Position numbers and translations under genes: made by a program. Under the pieces are notes generated by a model. That model saw nothing but the letters and a program-made list of their open reading frames with translations. It did not search any database and had not been told where the DNA came from. Below are positions 1-7,085 of a DNA stretch of 44,974 nt, piece by piece. The stretch comes from a virus, in IMG/VR virus record IMGVR_UViG_3300011432_000024, positions 1 through 44,974 of that record. One strand, given 5' to 3'. Position 1 is the stretch's first letter, and every line of letters begins with the position of its first letter.

Positions 1-21
1 CAAACGCTCTCGCCAACTCAT
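1..21 (-). CDS. 5' part of a 36-aa gene that crosses the circle junction
   Basis: Leftward ATG at 21-19, overlapping the TGA (20-18) of the nuclease gene above it in an ATGA arrangement. Seven whole codons (MSWRERL) fit between 21 and 1. Continuing at 44974 without a gap gives VAACDYSYEGARRVAL... and a stop at 44885. The in-frame join, the conserved overlap style and the absence of any base missing or extra show that the two window ends are adjacent on the molecule. The product is a short protein of unknown function. It links the early block to the late block in one continuous leftward chain. Confidence 0.75.
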
Positions 22-422
22 ACGCTCGGCTCCTGCGCCCGCCCGGTGAGCGCCGCTTCAATCCAGCGTATCGCTTGCCCGTTCTTCACCTGCTGCGGCA
101 CGACGCGCATGACGCGCCAGCCGAGAATCGCCGCGTGCGCGAACTTCTCGCAGTCCTTCACGTAGCCGGTCCCGCGCGTGTGCCGGCCCTGCGTCCACAC
201 GCCGCCGTCGATCTCCACGGCCAGTTTCTGCGCCACGAACGCGAGGTCGAAGCGCCACCGACGCGGCGGGGCGAAGCGGTGCTCCAGCACGGGCGTCGCC
301 AGCCCATAGACCTGCGATTGGAGCACGAGCGCCTGCTGTGACGCATTGCCCGCACTTGCGCCCAACTGCCGACGTTTCGACACACGCTGCACGCGCTGCG
401 TCCACGCGCCTCTCGCGCTCAC
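18..422 (-). CDS. DUF559/Vsr-like PD-(D/E)XK endonuclease
   Basis: 134 aa from a GTG start that overlaps the previous stop (GTGA at 422-419). The C-terminal half has the pattern of small phage nucleases of the DUF559/very-short-patch-repair type: WRFDLAF (D59), then a hydrophobic strand KLAVEIDGG (E70, D72), then GRHTRGTGYVKDCEK and GWRVMRV. D59 with E70-x-D72 would be the metal-binding core. It is the last gene of the early block and is followed by the 36-aa gene that leads into the late block. Similar proteins sit near replication genes in many temperate phages; the biological substrate is not established here. The N-terminal 35 residues are basic and not recognised. Confidence 0.75.
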   Translation of the reverse strand: MSARGAWTQRVQRVSKRRQLGASAGNASQQALVLQSQVYGLATPVLEHRFAPPRRWRFDLAFVAQKLAVEIDGGVWTQGRHTRGTGYVKDCEKFAHAAILGWRVMRVVPQQVKNGQAIRWIEAALTGRAQEPSV

Positions 423-616
423 GGCTGCACCACCTTCATCGGCGGCGGCTGCTGACACGACGGGCAGTAGACGCGCCCCGCGCAATTCTCCGGCGTGATC
501 CCTTTGGCCCACCACGCGCCCGGCAGAATGTTCGCGCAGTGCCAGGAATGACCGCAGGACGGGCAGGCCGTGAACACGTCAATCGACGCCACGTCGAACA
601 GGCTCGGCTGGTTCAT
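419..616 (-). CDS. small zinc-ribbon protein
   Basis: 65 aa, ATG at 616 overlapping the upstream stop (ATGA) and overlapping the nuclease start downstream (GTGA). Two Cys pairs are visible: CPSCGHSWHC near residues 18-27 and CPSCQQ near 51-56, spaced as in a zinc ribbon. The start MNQPSLFD is typical of short early phage proteins. Binding to DNA or RNA is a guess; no catalytic residues are seen. One of more than ten such proteins in this genome. Confidence 0.7.
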   Translation of the reverse strand: MNQPSLFDVASIDVFTACPSCGHSWHCANILPGAWWAKGITPENCAGRVYCPSCQQPPPMKVVQP

Positions 617-840
617 GCGCCCCTCTGTCCGCAGACGAAGCTCTCGACCTGCTGATACTCCCGACCCCTGCGGCGCTTTCGGCTGTAGGCCGCTTCGTAG
701 CCGTTGCGCCGGCCGAGCCGATAGGCGGTGAGCACGGCGTCCTTGAACGGCAGCGCCGCGAGCCGCTCCAGTAGCCGCCCCTCGAAGTTGCGCGTCCGCG
801 CCTTGCCGCCTTCGCGGCCCCATGCGGCGTGCTGGTTCAC
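613..840 (-). CDS. hypothetical basic protein
   Basis: 75 aa, GTG start at 840 overlapping the upstream TGA (GTGA), end overlapping the next ATG (ATGA). The middle carries LERLAALPFKDAVLTAYRLGRRNGYEAAYSRKRRRGREY, a predicted helical and strongly basic stretch that could contact nucleic acid. I do not recognise the family. Its place directly after two replication-type genes suggests an early role. Confidence 0.6.
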   Translation of the reverse strand: MNQHAAWGREGGKARTRNFEGRLLERLAALPFKDAVLTAYRLGRRNGYEAAYSRKRRRGREYQQVESFVCGQRGA

Positions 841-1199
841 CACAGCCGCACGCCCCGCGTGAACGCCTTCAGCTTCTCCATGAACGCCGCGAGTTTGTCC
901 GGGTCCACCGGCTCCGGCGGCAGGTACCGCGCTCGGTGCGCCGCTTCCATCTGCTCGTGTTTCGCCCGTGCTACTGAGACGCATTCGCTGAACAACTCCG
1001 CTTTCTTCGGGAACCAGTCCGATTTCGTCTCGAGCCGCCGGCACGCCTCGACGAACGTCCGCGTATCAAACTTCTCGTGATCGTCCAGAAACACCTTGAA
1101 GAACGCCGCCCGGTCGTCCTTATGTTCTGGCAGCCGCTCACGAACGGCGATCGCCAATCTGGTCAGGGCGGCGCGGCGTATCGCTTCGTCGTTCGTCAT
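837..1199 (-). CDS. putative replication-associated protein
   Basis: 120 aa from ATG 1199. It overlaps the end of the previous gene by 62 bases, much more than is usual here; no other plausible start was found. Helical throughout, with AFFKVFLDDHEKFDTRTFVEACRRLETKSDWFPKKAELFSEC, a pattern that recalls the helicase-loader/replication P type proteins of temperate phages (a short helical protein with a W-F-P-x-x-x-E-L segment). This is a resemblance only. Position between a probable replication gene and the terminal nuclease supports a replication role. Confidence 0.5.
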   Translation of the reverse strand: MTNDEAIRRAALTRLAIAVRERLPEHKDDRAAFFKVFLDDHEKFDTRTFVEACRRLETKSDWFPKKAELFSECVSVARAKHEQMEAAHRARYLPPEPVDPDKLAAFMEKLKAFTRGVRLW

Positions 1200-1572
1200 A
1201 GACGGCCTCGAGCTCGTGAAGCGCCGCCAGGTCGTCCCTGAACCCGCGCAGGTTGCTTTCGACGGCCGTCGGCCGCAGTCTCGGATCTCTCGCCTGTGGC
1301 AGCCGCGCCGCGTGCCGCCGCGCAATCAACTTCGCCGCCTGTGACACGAACACGCCCACCGAATACCCCGCCTGCTGAATCCAGGCGTCGTCCGTGGCGA
1401 AGAAGTCGGCCATGAGCTCGCGCACGAGGTCGCCGTGCGACTGCCACAGGCCCGCGAGCAGCTTCGCGTCCTTGCCGCCGTTAATCACCGACGCCACACC
1501 GAACAGTTCGCGGTGCAGCCTGTCGAACTCTGTCAACAGTTCGCGCGTCGGCGCTGTCTGTTGTCCTGCCAT
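1138..1572 (-). CDS. putative replication protein (C-terminal organiser-like segment)
   Basis: 144 aa. The start MAGQQT at 1572 is chosen because GGCGG lies 4 bases upstream of it; an upstream in-frame start at 1596 is possible. The segment FFATDDAWIQQAGYSVGVFVSQAAKLIARR looks like the C-terminal motif seen in a number of phage replication and helix-turn-helix initiator proteins, but I cannot assign a family. First gene after a 355-base gap with a possible promoter, so it may begin a separate transcription unit with the genes down to 18. Confidence 0.6.
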   Translation of the reverse strand: MAGQQTAPTRELLTEFDRLHRELFGVASVINGGKDAKLLAGLWQSHGDLVRELMADFFATDDAWIQQAGYSVGVFVSQAAKLIARRHAARLPQARDPRLRPTAVESNLRGFRDDLAALHELEAVYDERRSDTPRRPDQIGDRRS

Positions 1573-1601
1573 GTCGCCGCCTTTCAGTCGATACACCGCG
1601 C

Positions 1602-1635
1602 CCTATACCCCGCGATCTTAGAGATCGCAGGCACC
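1602..1635 (-). promoter_or_regulatory. candidate promoter with palindromic operator
   Basis: On the leftward strand a -10-like TATAGG (1607-1602) lies 17 bases after a weak -35-like CTGCGA. The spacer holds the perfect inverted repeat GCGATCT-CTA-AGATCGC (1628-1612). A palindrome placed between the -35 and -10 is a classic operator position. The rest of the gap, 1636-1927, shows no gene I can support: short frames there lack start signals. Confidence 0.35.
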
Positions 1636-1927
1636 AGCACGCACGCTGAGGCTGCAGTGACCCCGCCAGACAAGTACGCTTGCAGCGTCAACCTCTCGTC
1701 TTAGCCTCACACTGCACGCGCGGTCGCACCGTGAACCGGCTTGGTTCGCCGGCATCGCGTCTGGTCGCGGGTTGACGGCGCGTAGTCAGCGCCCGCTTCA
1801 GCACGAACCGCTCACACCCAGGTGGGCGACACCTTGTAGTCCCGTCGCCCGCATCGGACATCTCTGCGCGTCTCACCGTCCGAGTCGCAGGTCAGCCACG
1901 CGATACCGCGCGCGTGGGCGCGAAGTG

Positions 1928-2569
1928 CTAACCGAAAATATCGTCTGCGGTCGGCGTTGCGGCACGCTCGTGCGGCTTCGCCGTGACCGTCATGGAGGTC
2001 GATAAAACGGCCGCGTCTGGCGGCTTGGTATAGATACTCACCTTGAAGCCCAGCCGCCGCATCTGGTCCCAGTCCACCACCCAGAAGCTCGCGTTCGTCG
2101 TGCTCTGTTCGCGGCAACCACCCGAGCTGATCATCTTCACGATGTCGTCTGTGCGCGCGAGAGCTACCGCGATCAGTTCGCCTTCGCGCTTCGGCTGTGA
2201 CAAGTAGGCGTGACAGGTCAGATAGGGATACAGCCAGCCGCCAGCGGCGTTGATCGCTAGCGTCCGCTTAGCAAACTCCGTATCCGATCCGTTAAAACGT
2301 CGCTTGCGGATCGTGAACGTGCGATACGGGAATCCCGATCGGCTGTCATCCCACTGCACGCGGCTGGCGATCCCCCTGATCCCCTGTTTGCCGTGGATCT
2401 GCCACGCGTCGATACCGGCGAGCGTGTCCAGTTGCTTCGTGAAACCTTCAGCGTTCACGGCCTCGACTGGCATCACGTCTCCGCCGCCGCACCAGCGGCT
2501 CACCTGCGGCCACACGACTCGCTGAAACTCAAACGCGCTATCGCTGAGGTCGGTGCGCCAGTCAGCCAC
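1928..2569 (-). CDS. hypothetical protein beside the methyltransferase
   Basis: 213 aa from a GTG at 2569, chosen because a G-rich GATCGGGGGTG precedes it and it overlaps the methyltransferase stop by only 8 bases; a longer form could start at ATG 2641. Soluble, with the conserved-looking core GIDAWQIHGKQGIRGIASRVQWDD and FAKRTLAINAAGGWLYPYLTCHAYLSQP, and a C-terminus ending PTADDIFG. I do not recognise a named family. Its tight coupling to a DNA methyltransferase makes a nuclease or modification partner worth considering, but no catalytic triad is clear. Confidence 0.65.
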   Translation of the reverse strand: MADWRTDLSDSAFEFQRVVWPQVSRWCGGGDVMPVEAVNAEGFTKQLDTLAGIDAWQIHGKQGIRGIASRVQWDDSRSGFPYRTFTIRKRRFNGSDTEFAKRTLAINAAGGWLYPYLTCHAYLSQPKREGELIAVALARTDDIVKMISSGGCREQSTTNASFWVVDWDQMRRLGFKVSIYTKPPDAAVLSTSMTVTAKPHERAATPTADDIFG

Positions 2570-3749
2570 GGACGCACCCCCGATCGACGCACAGTTCGAC
2601 TTGTTCGGGGTTGACGTCCGCGCCTTCAGAGTGACGGCCAAGCTTCGCCGCCATCACGAGAAATGTGCCGGTCCCAGCGAACGGGTCCACCACCCGCGCA
2701 CCAGGCTCGGACGCGTGCCTAATCAACATCTCTGCAAGTTGGTCCGGCTTCTGCCACGCGTGCAGACGCCCAGAGTCTTGGCGGCCGTCTGGCGCGGACA
2801 TATCGATCACCGAGAATTGCTCTGTCATTAGCGGGCAGTTCAACGGCGGCGCAGACGGCCCCCACACGTAGAAGCACGCCTGCCAATTCAGCTTGTAGGC
2901 ATGCGCCGGCGCAGGGCCGAGGGTGTTGCGGTACGTCCAGACGAGCACCTGGTATCGGCCGTCGAGCCCTTGCGCGCCGAGCACGCGCAGATACGCAGCG
3001 AGTTCGTTGGGGTAGGCACCAGTAAAGATATAGGCGCGGGCGTCAGCCTTCAGGCGCGACAGCGCCAGCGGCAACCAGCCATCAACGAAGGCGTCGATGT
3101 CCGCAATGTCGGTGCTGTACGGCGGGTCCGTCAGCAGCAGATCCACCGAGTTCGGATCGACGCCAGAGAGAAACGTCTCAGCTTCGGCATTGTGGACGAC
3201 GGCGCGCACACCCGAACGCTCTGTCGCTTGCCGCGCCACGTCCGACTGAGCTTCGAGAAACTTCTCTCGCTTAATCGCCGAGCGCAGTTCGTTTCGGCTC
3301 CAACTCTCGGCCTCAGCCCTGTCGAGCCACGCGTCCTGCTCTTGCGTGGACTTAAACCCGGCCACCTCGGCGTGATGACTCCACGAGACATTTAACCGCC
3401 GGCGGTTAGATTCAGAGAACTTCTGCGCGACGTTCGCGGCGTTGACGATGGTCTGGTAGTCGTAACCAGTGGCGTCGATCTCCTGCGCGTACTTCTCGCC
3501 GTACTTGCGCTCACCGAAACGCACCCAGTCCCCCAGCCACCACATGACCCCACCGGCGATCGATCGCAACTGCGCGCCGACGTCGCGCCAGTCGTCGTAT
3601 GCCGTGTCCTCTGGCAGCAAGAGACTCGTCTGCGTCCACGATCCGCCAGCAGACAGCACGCTCGATTGAAGTTCGGTAATTTCGCCGGTGCGTCGGTCGA
3701 CGACTTCAACAGTCGCCAGCGCCGTTGCGTTAGACTTTGGCTTAGCCAT
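2562..3749 (-). CDS. DNA methyltransferase (N4/N6-type) with N-terminal helical domain
   Basis: 395 aa, overlapping both neighbours by 8 bases. The C-terminal half is a type II amino-methyltransferase: catalytic motif DPPY at 208-211, a KP motif at 334-335, and the S-adenosylmethionine-binding DPFAGTGT at 355-362. Catalytic motif before the SAM motif is the beta-class order. Residues 50-160 (DDWRDVGAQLR...GDWVRFGERKYGEKYAQE...SWSHHAEVAGF) form a helical domain often found in phage and plasmid DNA-binding proteins. It would methylate adenine N6 or cytosine N4 in phage DNA, perhaps for protection against restriction. Target site unknown. Confidence 0.85.
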   Translation of the reverse strand: MAKPKSNATALATVEVVDRRTGEITELQSSVLSAGGSWTQTSLLLPEDTAYDDWRDVGAQLRSIAGGVMWWLGDWVRFGERKYGEKYAQEIDATGYDYQTIVNAANVAQKFSESNRRRLNVSWSHHAEVAGFKSTQEQDAWLDRAEAESWSRNELRSAIKREKFLEAQSDVARQATERSGVRAVVHNAEAETFLSGVDPNSVDLLLTDPPYSTDIADIDAFVDGWLPLALSRLKADARAYIFTGAYPNELAAYLRVLGAQGLDGRYQVLVWTYRNTLGPAPAHAYKLNWQACFYVWGPSAPPLNCPLMTEQFSVIDMSAPDGRQDSGRLHAWQKPDQLAEMLIRHASEPGARVVDPFAGTGTFLVMAAKLGRHSEGADVNPEQVELCVDRGCVRG

Positions 3750-4059
3750 GGTTCGCGGGCTCCAATTCCGCGGGCTTGGTTAGGGCGCCGGCAGCCGGTG
3801 ACACGGTTGTCGGTGTCCCGATCTTACCACGGCCGCTGGTGACTTTCGCCTCGTTACTCTCCAAAATTGGCCCACCTTTCGCCTCTACGTGCCATTCGTA
3901 CCAGCCGCGATCGTCTTTGCGGCACACCGCGCCCGCTTCGCGCGCCCACACGAGCGCGGTCTTCTCGCTGATCCCGAACCTCTGCCGCAGTTGCCCGGCG
4001 GTCAGCCAGTGCTGCGTCAGTAACTGCTGCACCCGGAGACGGCGTTCGAGACGGGTCAC
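3742..4059 (-). CDS. small helix-turn-helix protein
   Basis: 105 aa from a GTG at 4059 overlapping the upstream TGA (GTGA). Residues 1-55 read as a winged-helix or HTH unit (RRLRVQQLLTQHWLTAGQLRQRFGISEKTALVWAREAG) followed by an RGWYEWH wing. The C-terminal 45 residues are low complexity. It follows another winged-helix gene. The pair may form a regulator of the early operon or take part in replication initiation. Confidence 0.7.
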   Translation of the reverse strand: MTRLERRLRVQQLLTQHWLTAGQLRQRFGISEKTALVWAREAGAVCRKDDRGWYEWHVEAKGGPILESNEAKVTSGRGKIGTPTTVSPAAGALTKPAELEPANHG

Positions 4060-4325
4060 GGCTTTGCGCCTTTCAGCGTCACCCGCCACAGCCCGCCCTG
4101 CACGCGCTGGACGGTGATGGGATAGCCCGCCAGCACCAACTCGTTCACGCGGCCCATCGCCCGCAAGCCGCCGACGTGCTTCACCAGTTCGACATTCGTG
4201 GCCGAGCCGTGCTGCTGCAGATAGGCCAGCACCTTGTCGCGGTTCGACGCCTGCCGCGCCTTCTCGACCGCCACTGGCGCGAGCACGACCGCGTCGCTGA
4301 ACATCGGCAGCACGCCCGGCCTCAT
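4056..4325 (-). CDS. winged-helix DNA-binding protein
   Basis: 89 aa, ATGA overlap with the gene above and GTGA with the gene below. The segment NRDKVLAYLQQHGSATNVELVKHVGGLRAMGRVNELVLAGYPITVQRVQGGLWRVTL is a clear winged helix: three helices with a recognition helix around VGGLRAMGRVNEL, then a beta wing GYPITVQRV-GGLWRVTL. Such domains are common in phage replication and regulatory proteins. Neighbours are zinc-binding peptides and a second HTH protein. Confidence 0.75.
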   Translation of the reverse strand: MRPGVLPMFSDAVVLAPVAVEKARQASNRDKVLAYLQQHGSATNVELVKHVGGLRAMGRVNELVLAGYPITVQRVQGGLWRVTLKGAKP

Positions 4326-4570
4326 GCGGTCCGCCAGCCCGGCCGCTTGGCCGCGTGCGCCCGCGCCAGGATCGCCTCGATGACATGCGCGGGCAGATCC
4401 GGTTGCTGCTGCCACTCGCGGACAAGTGGCGTGGATTTGACCCGCGGCGCCGTCCCGCGCTGCTGATGGCTGCGTCCGTGCTTGCGACACCACGTCGCGC
4501 GCTCGTCAATCGGAATCTTGCAGACGCGGCAGTGCGCCTTGACGTTCGTCAACAGCGGCTTCCACGGCAT
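4322..4570 (-). CDS. small zinc-binding protein
   Basis: 82 aa; its ATG shares a base with the upstream TAA (TAATG). A CRVC pair at residues 14-17 and CRKHGRSHQQRG at 28-39 could coordinate one zinc. The C-terminal half is basic and helical (LPAHVIEAILARAHAAKRP). No family recognised. Confidence 0.6.
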   Translation of the reverse strand: MPWKPLLTNVKAHCRVCKIPIDERATWCRKHGRSHQQRGTAPRVKSTPLVREWQQQPDLPAHVIEAILARAHAAKRPGWRTA

Positions 4571-4695
4571 TACTTCGCCCTCGCCGGCGGCAGCGCGACG
4601 ACGGAATGCCCGCAGTGCTCGCAGGTCAGATGCGTCACGCCGCCGCGACGGTCCCAATAGCGTTCGTGTCGGCAGAACCAGCGCCAGAGGTTCAT
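4570..4695 (-). CDS. 41-aa zinc-finger peptide
   Basis: ATG at 4695 overlaps the TGA above it (ATGA) and the TAA at 4572-4570 overlaps the next ATG. The peptide MNLWRWFCRHERYWDRR...CEHCGHSVVALP contains C-R-H and CEHCGH, enough for one zinc site, and WFCRHxxY resembles short zinc ribbons that occur beside phage replication genes. Its place in an unbroken chain of overlapping genes is the main support. Confidence 0.6.
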   Translation of the reverse strand: MNLWRWFCRHERYWDRRGGVTHLTCEHCGHSVVALPPARAK

Positions 4696-4937
4696 CGCGC
4701 CCCCAGTCCGATCACTGTCGCGGCGTGCCCAGCCAGCGCCGCCTCGCGCGTGGCGTAGCGCCGCAACTCGCCGTCATACCGGCCGCCGAGGATCTGCGTC
4801 TCGTACTGGCCGTTGAAGTAGACCGTGCTGACGCGGCAGTCGGTGAGTTCCGTCACCGCGATCTGCTCCCACAGGTGCCGCCAGTCGCGGGCGCGAGCTC
4901 GCATCCGCGCTCGGACGTGCTGTAAGGCGGTTCTCAT
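4692..4937 (-). CDS. hypothetical protein
   Basis: 81 aa, overlapping both neighbours by 4 bases. Basic N-terminal helix (QHVRARMRARARDWRHLWEQ) then a beta-rich part, VSTVYFNGQYETQILGGRYDGELRRYATREAALAGHAATV. The second half looks like a small domain with conserved GQYET-GGRYDGE; I do not recognise it. Confidence 0.6.
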   Translation of the reverse strand: MRTALQHVRARMRARARDWRHLWEQIAVTELTDCRVSTVYFNGQYETQILGGRYDGELRRYATREAALAGHAATVIGLGAR

Positions 4938-5314
4938 CGTGTGCTCTCCCATCGGCGCAGGACCGCGCCGGTCTTGTCGTACTGTTCCAGGTGCAGCGTC
5001 CGCTCCGCGTTGCCGAAGATGTGCAGCCGCCGCGTGACGTGCCGCTCGTCGTGACAGGATTTGCACAGCAGGCAGATGTTCTGCTCTGACTCGGCCCCGC
5101 CGATGCTCCGCGGCACGACGTGGTGGTGCTCCGCGCGTTCAGGCACCGCCGCCAGCGTCTGCGTCGTCTTGCGCCCGCACGCCCGGCAGCAGCCGCCATC
5201 CCGCGTCGTCACGTAGCGGCACAGCGCCTGCCACGCCTTCACCTTCGCCCGCTTGTCCGCCGTGGACGACTGCAAGCGCGTGGGCTGGTCGTGCTTAAAG
5301 TTAGTGACGTGCAT
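4934..5314 (-). CDS. HNH endonuclease
   Basis: 126 aa from an ATG at 5314 that shares a base with the upstream TGA (TGATG). Classic HNH layout: first zinc pair CRACG at 43-47, AEHHHVVPRS at 62-70 (catalytic His), IGGAESEQNICLLCKSCHDERH at 71-92 with the Asn, the second Cys pair and the final His. Zinc-stabilised beta-beta-alpha-metal nuclease. It sits between zinc-ribbon and helical genes in the early block, not beside the terminase, so it is more likely a recombination or homing-type nuclease than a packaging partner. Confidence 0.85.
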   Translation of the reverse strand: MHVTNFKHDQPTRLQSSTADKRAKVKAWQALCRYVTTRDGGCCRACGRKTTQTLAAVPERAEHHHVVPRSIGGAESEQNICLLCKSCHDERHVTRRLHIFGNAERTLHLEQYDKTGAVLRRWESTR

Positions 5315-5475
5315 CAGAACGGCTCCATGCCATCGCCGGGGTCGCCGTCGGCCTGTGGCTGCGCGGCCGGCTTCGGGGGCGTCACGTCGGCTTCGTCGTC
5401 GTCCACGGGCGGCGGGTCGCACCACTCGCAGCCGTCCTTCCCGATGAACGCTCCGCAGTAGTCGCAGCGGTTCAT
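5314..5475 (-). CDS. zinc-ribbon protein with SSB-like acidic tail
   Basis: 53 aa. CDYCG at 4-8 and CEWCD at 16-20 form a small zinc site. The remainder is Asp/Glu/Pro-rich and ends DGDPGDGMEPF, an acidic tail closing in a hydrophobic residue, Pro and Phe. That is the pattern of the C-terminal tip of bacterial single-stranded DNA-binding proteins (D-D-D-I-P-F). It lies 9 bases after the ERF gene, whose product has a similar end. I infer a link to ssDNA metabolism; the zinc site alone is not diagnostic. Confidence 0.65.
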   Translation of the reverse strand: MNRCDYCGAFIGKDGCEWCDPPPVDDDEADVTPPKPAAQPQADGDPGDGMEPF

Positions 5476-5484
5476 GGCAGCACC

Positions 5485-6243
5485 TCAAAACGGTATCGAC
5501 GATTCGTCCGGCGCTTCGACGCGGTAGTCGTCCACCGGCAGTTCCGGCGCGTCGTCGTCCGCGCCGCGCTTCTTCAGGCCCATCAGGTTCACGAAGCGGC
5601 CCTTGTGCTCCAGCGTGGCGACCACGGGCACCTTCGCGTTCCAGAGTGTCGTCGCGTTCTGGCCGATGGCCGGGTTGATGGTGGTGGCCGTCACGTTGTC
5701 GCTGAACGTCACCGCCCACTGCGTCTTGCCGGTGCTGGTCTTGTTCACCGCGACGTTCGTGATGGTCTGGCCCACCGAGGCGCTGCGTGGAGCCGTGGCT
5801 GACGGGGCGTGACCCGCGGCACCGTTCGTGTGCTTCGCGTGGCCCACGGCCGCGTTCGCGTCGTCATCTTCCGGCGCGACGCCGACCACCGCGCCGAGCG
5901 CGTAGCGCCGCGCGTAAGTGATCGCCGATCCGACACCCTGCGCGTCCGCCTTGGAGATGGGAACCGCGAGCGTGTCCGTCATCCACTGGCCCGACGTGTG
6001 CAGCAGCGTCGTCTCAATCTCGACGGCCCACGCCGACTCGCCGATGCTCGTCAGCCGCGGGAACTGCACGACCGAGAGGCCGTGCTTCGACAGCGGGCCG
6101 CGGCACGCATCCCACACCGACGCGAGGTCGGCGTAGCGGCTGCGGAAGTGGGGATTCTCGCTGTCCTTCTTCGCGCCCGCGACTTCGCCCTGCGCCTTCG
6201 CCATCGCCGCCGCGAGTTCGTTGATGTTCTCTGAGCGTGTCAC
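5485..6243 (-). CDS. erf: ERF-family single-strand annealing protein
   Basis: 252 aa from a GTG at 6243 (GTGA overlap). The first 130 residues carry the ERF signature: SENPHFRSRYADLASVWDACRGPLSKHGLSVVQ at 28-60 and QGVGSAITYARRYALGAVVGVAPEDDDAN at 102-130. ERF proteins form rings that anneal complementary single strands and act in phage recombination and circularisation. After a linker (130-160) there is a beta-rich second domain (SVGQTITNVAVNKTSTGKTQWAV...VATLEHKGRFVNL) that may be an OB-like fold. The C-terminus EAPDESSIPF resembles an SSB tip. Upstream is a zinc-ribbon gene, downstream another. Confidence 0.93.
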   Translation of the reverse strand: MTRSENINELAAAMAKAQGEVAGAKKDSENPHFRSRYADLASVWDACRGPLSKHGLSVVQFPRLTSIGESAWAVEIETTLLHTSGQWMTDTLAVPISKADAQGVGSAITYARRYALGAVVGVAPEDDDANAAVGHAKHTNGAAGHAPSATAPRSASVGQTITNVAVNKTSTGKTQWAVTFSDNVTATTINPAIGQNATTLWNAKVPVVATLEHKGRFVNLMGLKKRGADDDAPELPVDDYRVEAPDESSIPF

Positions 6244-6428
6244 TTTGTGTGCTCCTGTTCCTGATGGGCGGCCACGGCGCGTCGGTCCACGCGCATCCGG
6301 CCGCAGCCTTCGCAGATCCAGATGCCGGTGTCACCGAGGCAGTCGATGTCGCCGCACGCCCAGCATTTGGTTTGGTCGATCACGACGCGCCCGTCGCCGC
6401 GCGTGCCGTCCTTCTTGATGAACCTCAC
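6240..6428 (-). CDS. small zinc-ribbon protein
   Basis: 62 aa, ATG overlapping the upstream stop (ATGA). Cys pairs CWACGDIDC at residues 22-30 and CEGCG at 39-43 make a zinc ribbon; the tail AVAAHQEQEHTK is helical. The start MRFIKKDGTRGDGR is basic. It directly precedes the ERF gene and overlaps its GTG, so the two are translationally coupled. Confidence 0.7.
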   Translation of the reverse strand: MRFIKKDGTRGDGRVVIDQTKCWACGDIDCLGDTGIWICEGCGRMRVDRRAVAAHQEQEHTK

Positions 6429-6955
6429 AGCGGCCAGCCCTGCCGGTCCGCGAGCTTCCCGTAGCGTTCGGCGAGCGCGTCATACGCCGCCGCCGCGTTC
6501 CGCAAGGCTTCGGCTTCGCGCGGCTTCTCGTGGTCGTCCGCTTCAATCGCTTCCTGTCGGCAGCGGTCGCCCGCGAATCCCATCGCCAGCGACTCGGCCA
6601 TGCAGAGTCCGAGGATGTAGGCATCCGAGAGCAGCCAGTGGCGCTCCGCGTCCAGCGCGTTGATGTTCCGCAGCACCGGCCCGAGCCACATCTGCACGCC
6701 CGCCAGCCGCTGCCCGACTTCCTGGTCCCGGTGCAGAATCCGTGTGGCGGACAGGCCCCACCGCTGCACCAACTGCGCGGGCGGCACGTCCGAGATGCGC
6801 CGGCCGAACAGCGACAGCAGGCGGCCGTAGCACTGGACGAAGTCCACGAAGACCCCGCGCTCGCAGGCCCACAGCAGATCCCCGATGACCTCGGTCGCGC
6901 TGGCCTTGAGGCTCATGAAGCACTGCTCCTCAAATGTCGCGGTGGCGGGGCTCAC
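6425..6955 (-). CDS. hypothetical helical protein
   Basis: 176 aa if started at the GTG at 6955, which overlaps the upstream TGA (GTGA); an internal ATG at 6916 (MSLKASATEVIGDLL) would give 163 aa. Entirely helical and acidic, with CERGVFVDFVQCYGRLLSLFGRRISDVPPAQLVQRWGLSATRILHRDQEVGQRL and later DAYILGLCMAESLAMGFAGDRCRQEA. No motif recognised. Upstream of the ERF block. Confidence 0.6.
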   Translation of the reverse strand: MSPATATFEEQCFMSLKASATEVIGDLLWACERGVFVDFVQCYGRLLSLFGRRISDVPPAQLVQRWGLSATRILHRDQEVGQRLAGVQMWLGPVLRNINALDAERHWLLSDAYILGLCMAESLAMGFAGDRCRQEAIEADDHEKPREAEALRNAAAAYDALAERYGKLADRQGWPL

Positions 6956-7083
6956 AGCGCCACCAGCAGCACGGCCACGGCCGCCCACACGAGCCCGTTG
7001 AAGATCGCGACCATTGCGAACCGCTCCGGCCACGTCATCGGTTCCCACGAATCGTCCGTCCACATCGCGCGCATCCGCTTCAT
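6952..7083 (-). CDS. 43-aa single-pass membrane peptide
   Basis: ATG at 7083. The C-terminal half (RFAMVAIFNGLVWAAVAVLLVAL) is a clear transmembrane segment preceded by an acidic, Trp-containing head. Overlaps the next gene (GTGA). Small early membrane peptides in temperate phages often affect exclusion or host envelope processes; nothing specific can be said here. Confidence 0.55.
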   Translation of the reverse strand: MKRMRAMWTDDSWEPMTWPERFAMVAIFNGLVWAAVAVLLVAL

Positions 7084-7085
7084 GG

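Noticed and set aside
1688-1876. A 62-codon leftward frame in the 1.6-1.9 kb gap
   Set aside because: No ribosome-binding site, Arg-rich composition, no overlap with its neighbours. The gap is better read as a control region.
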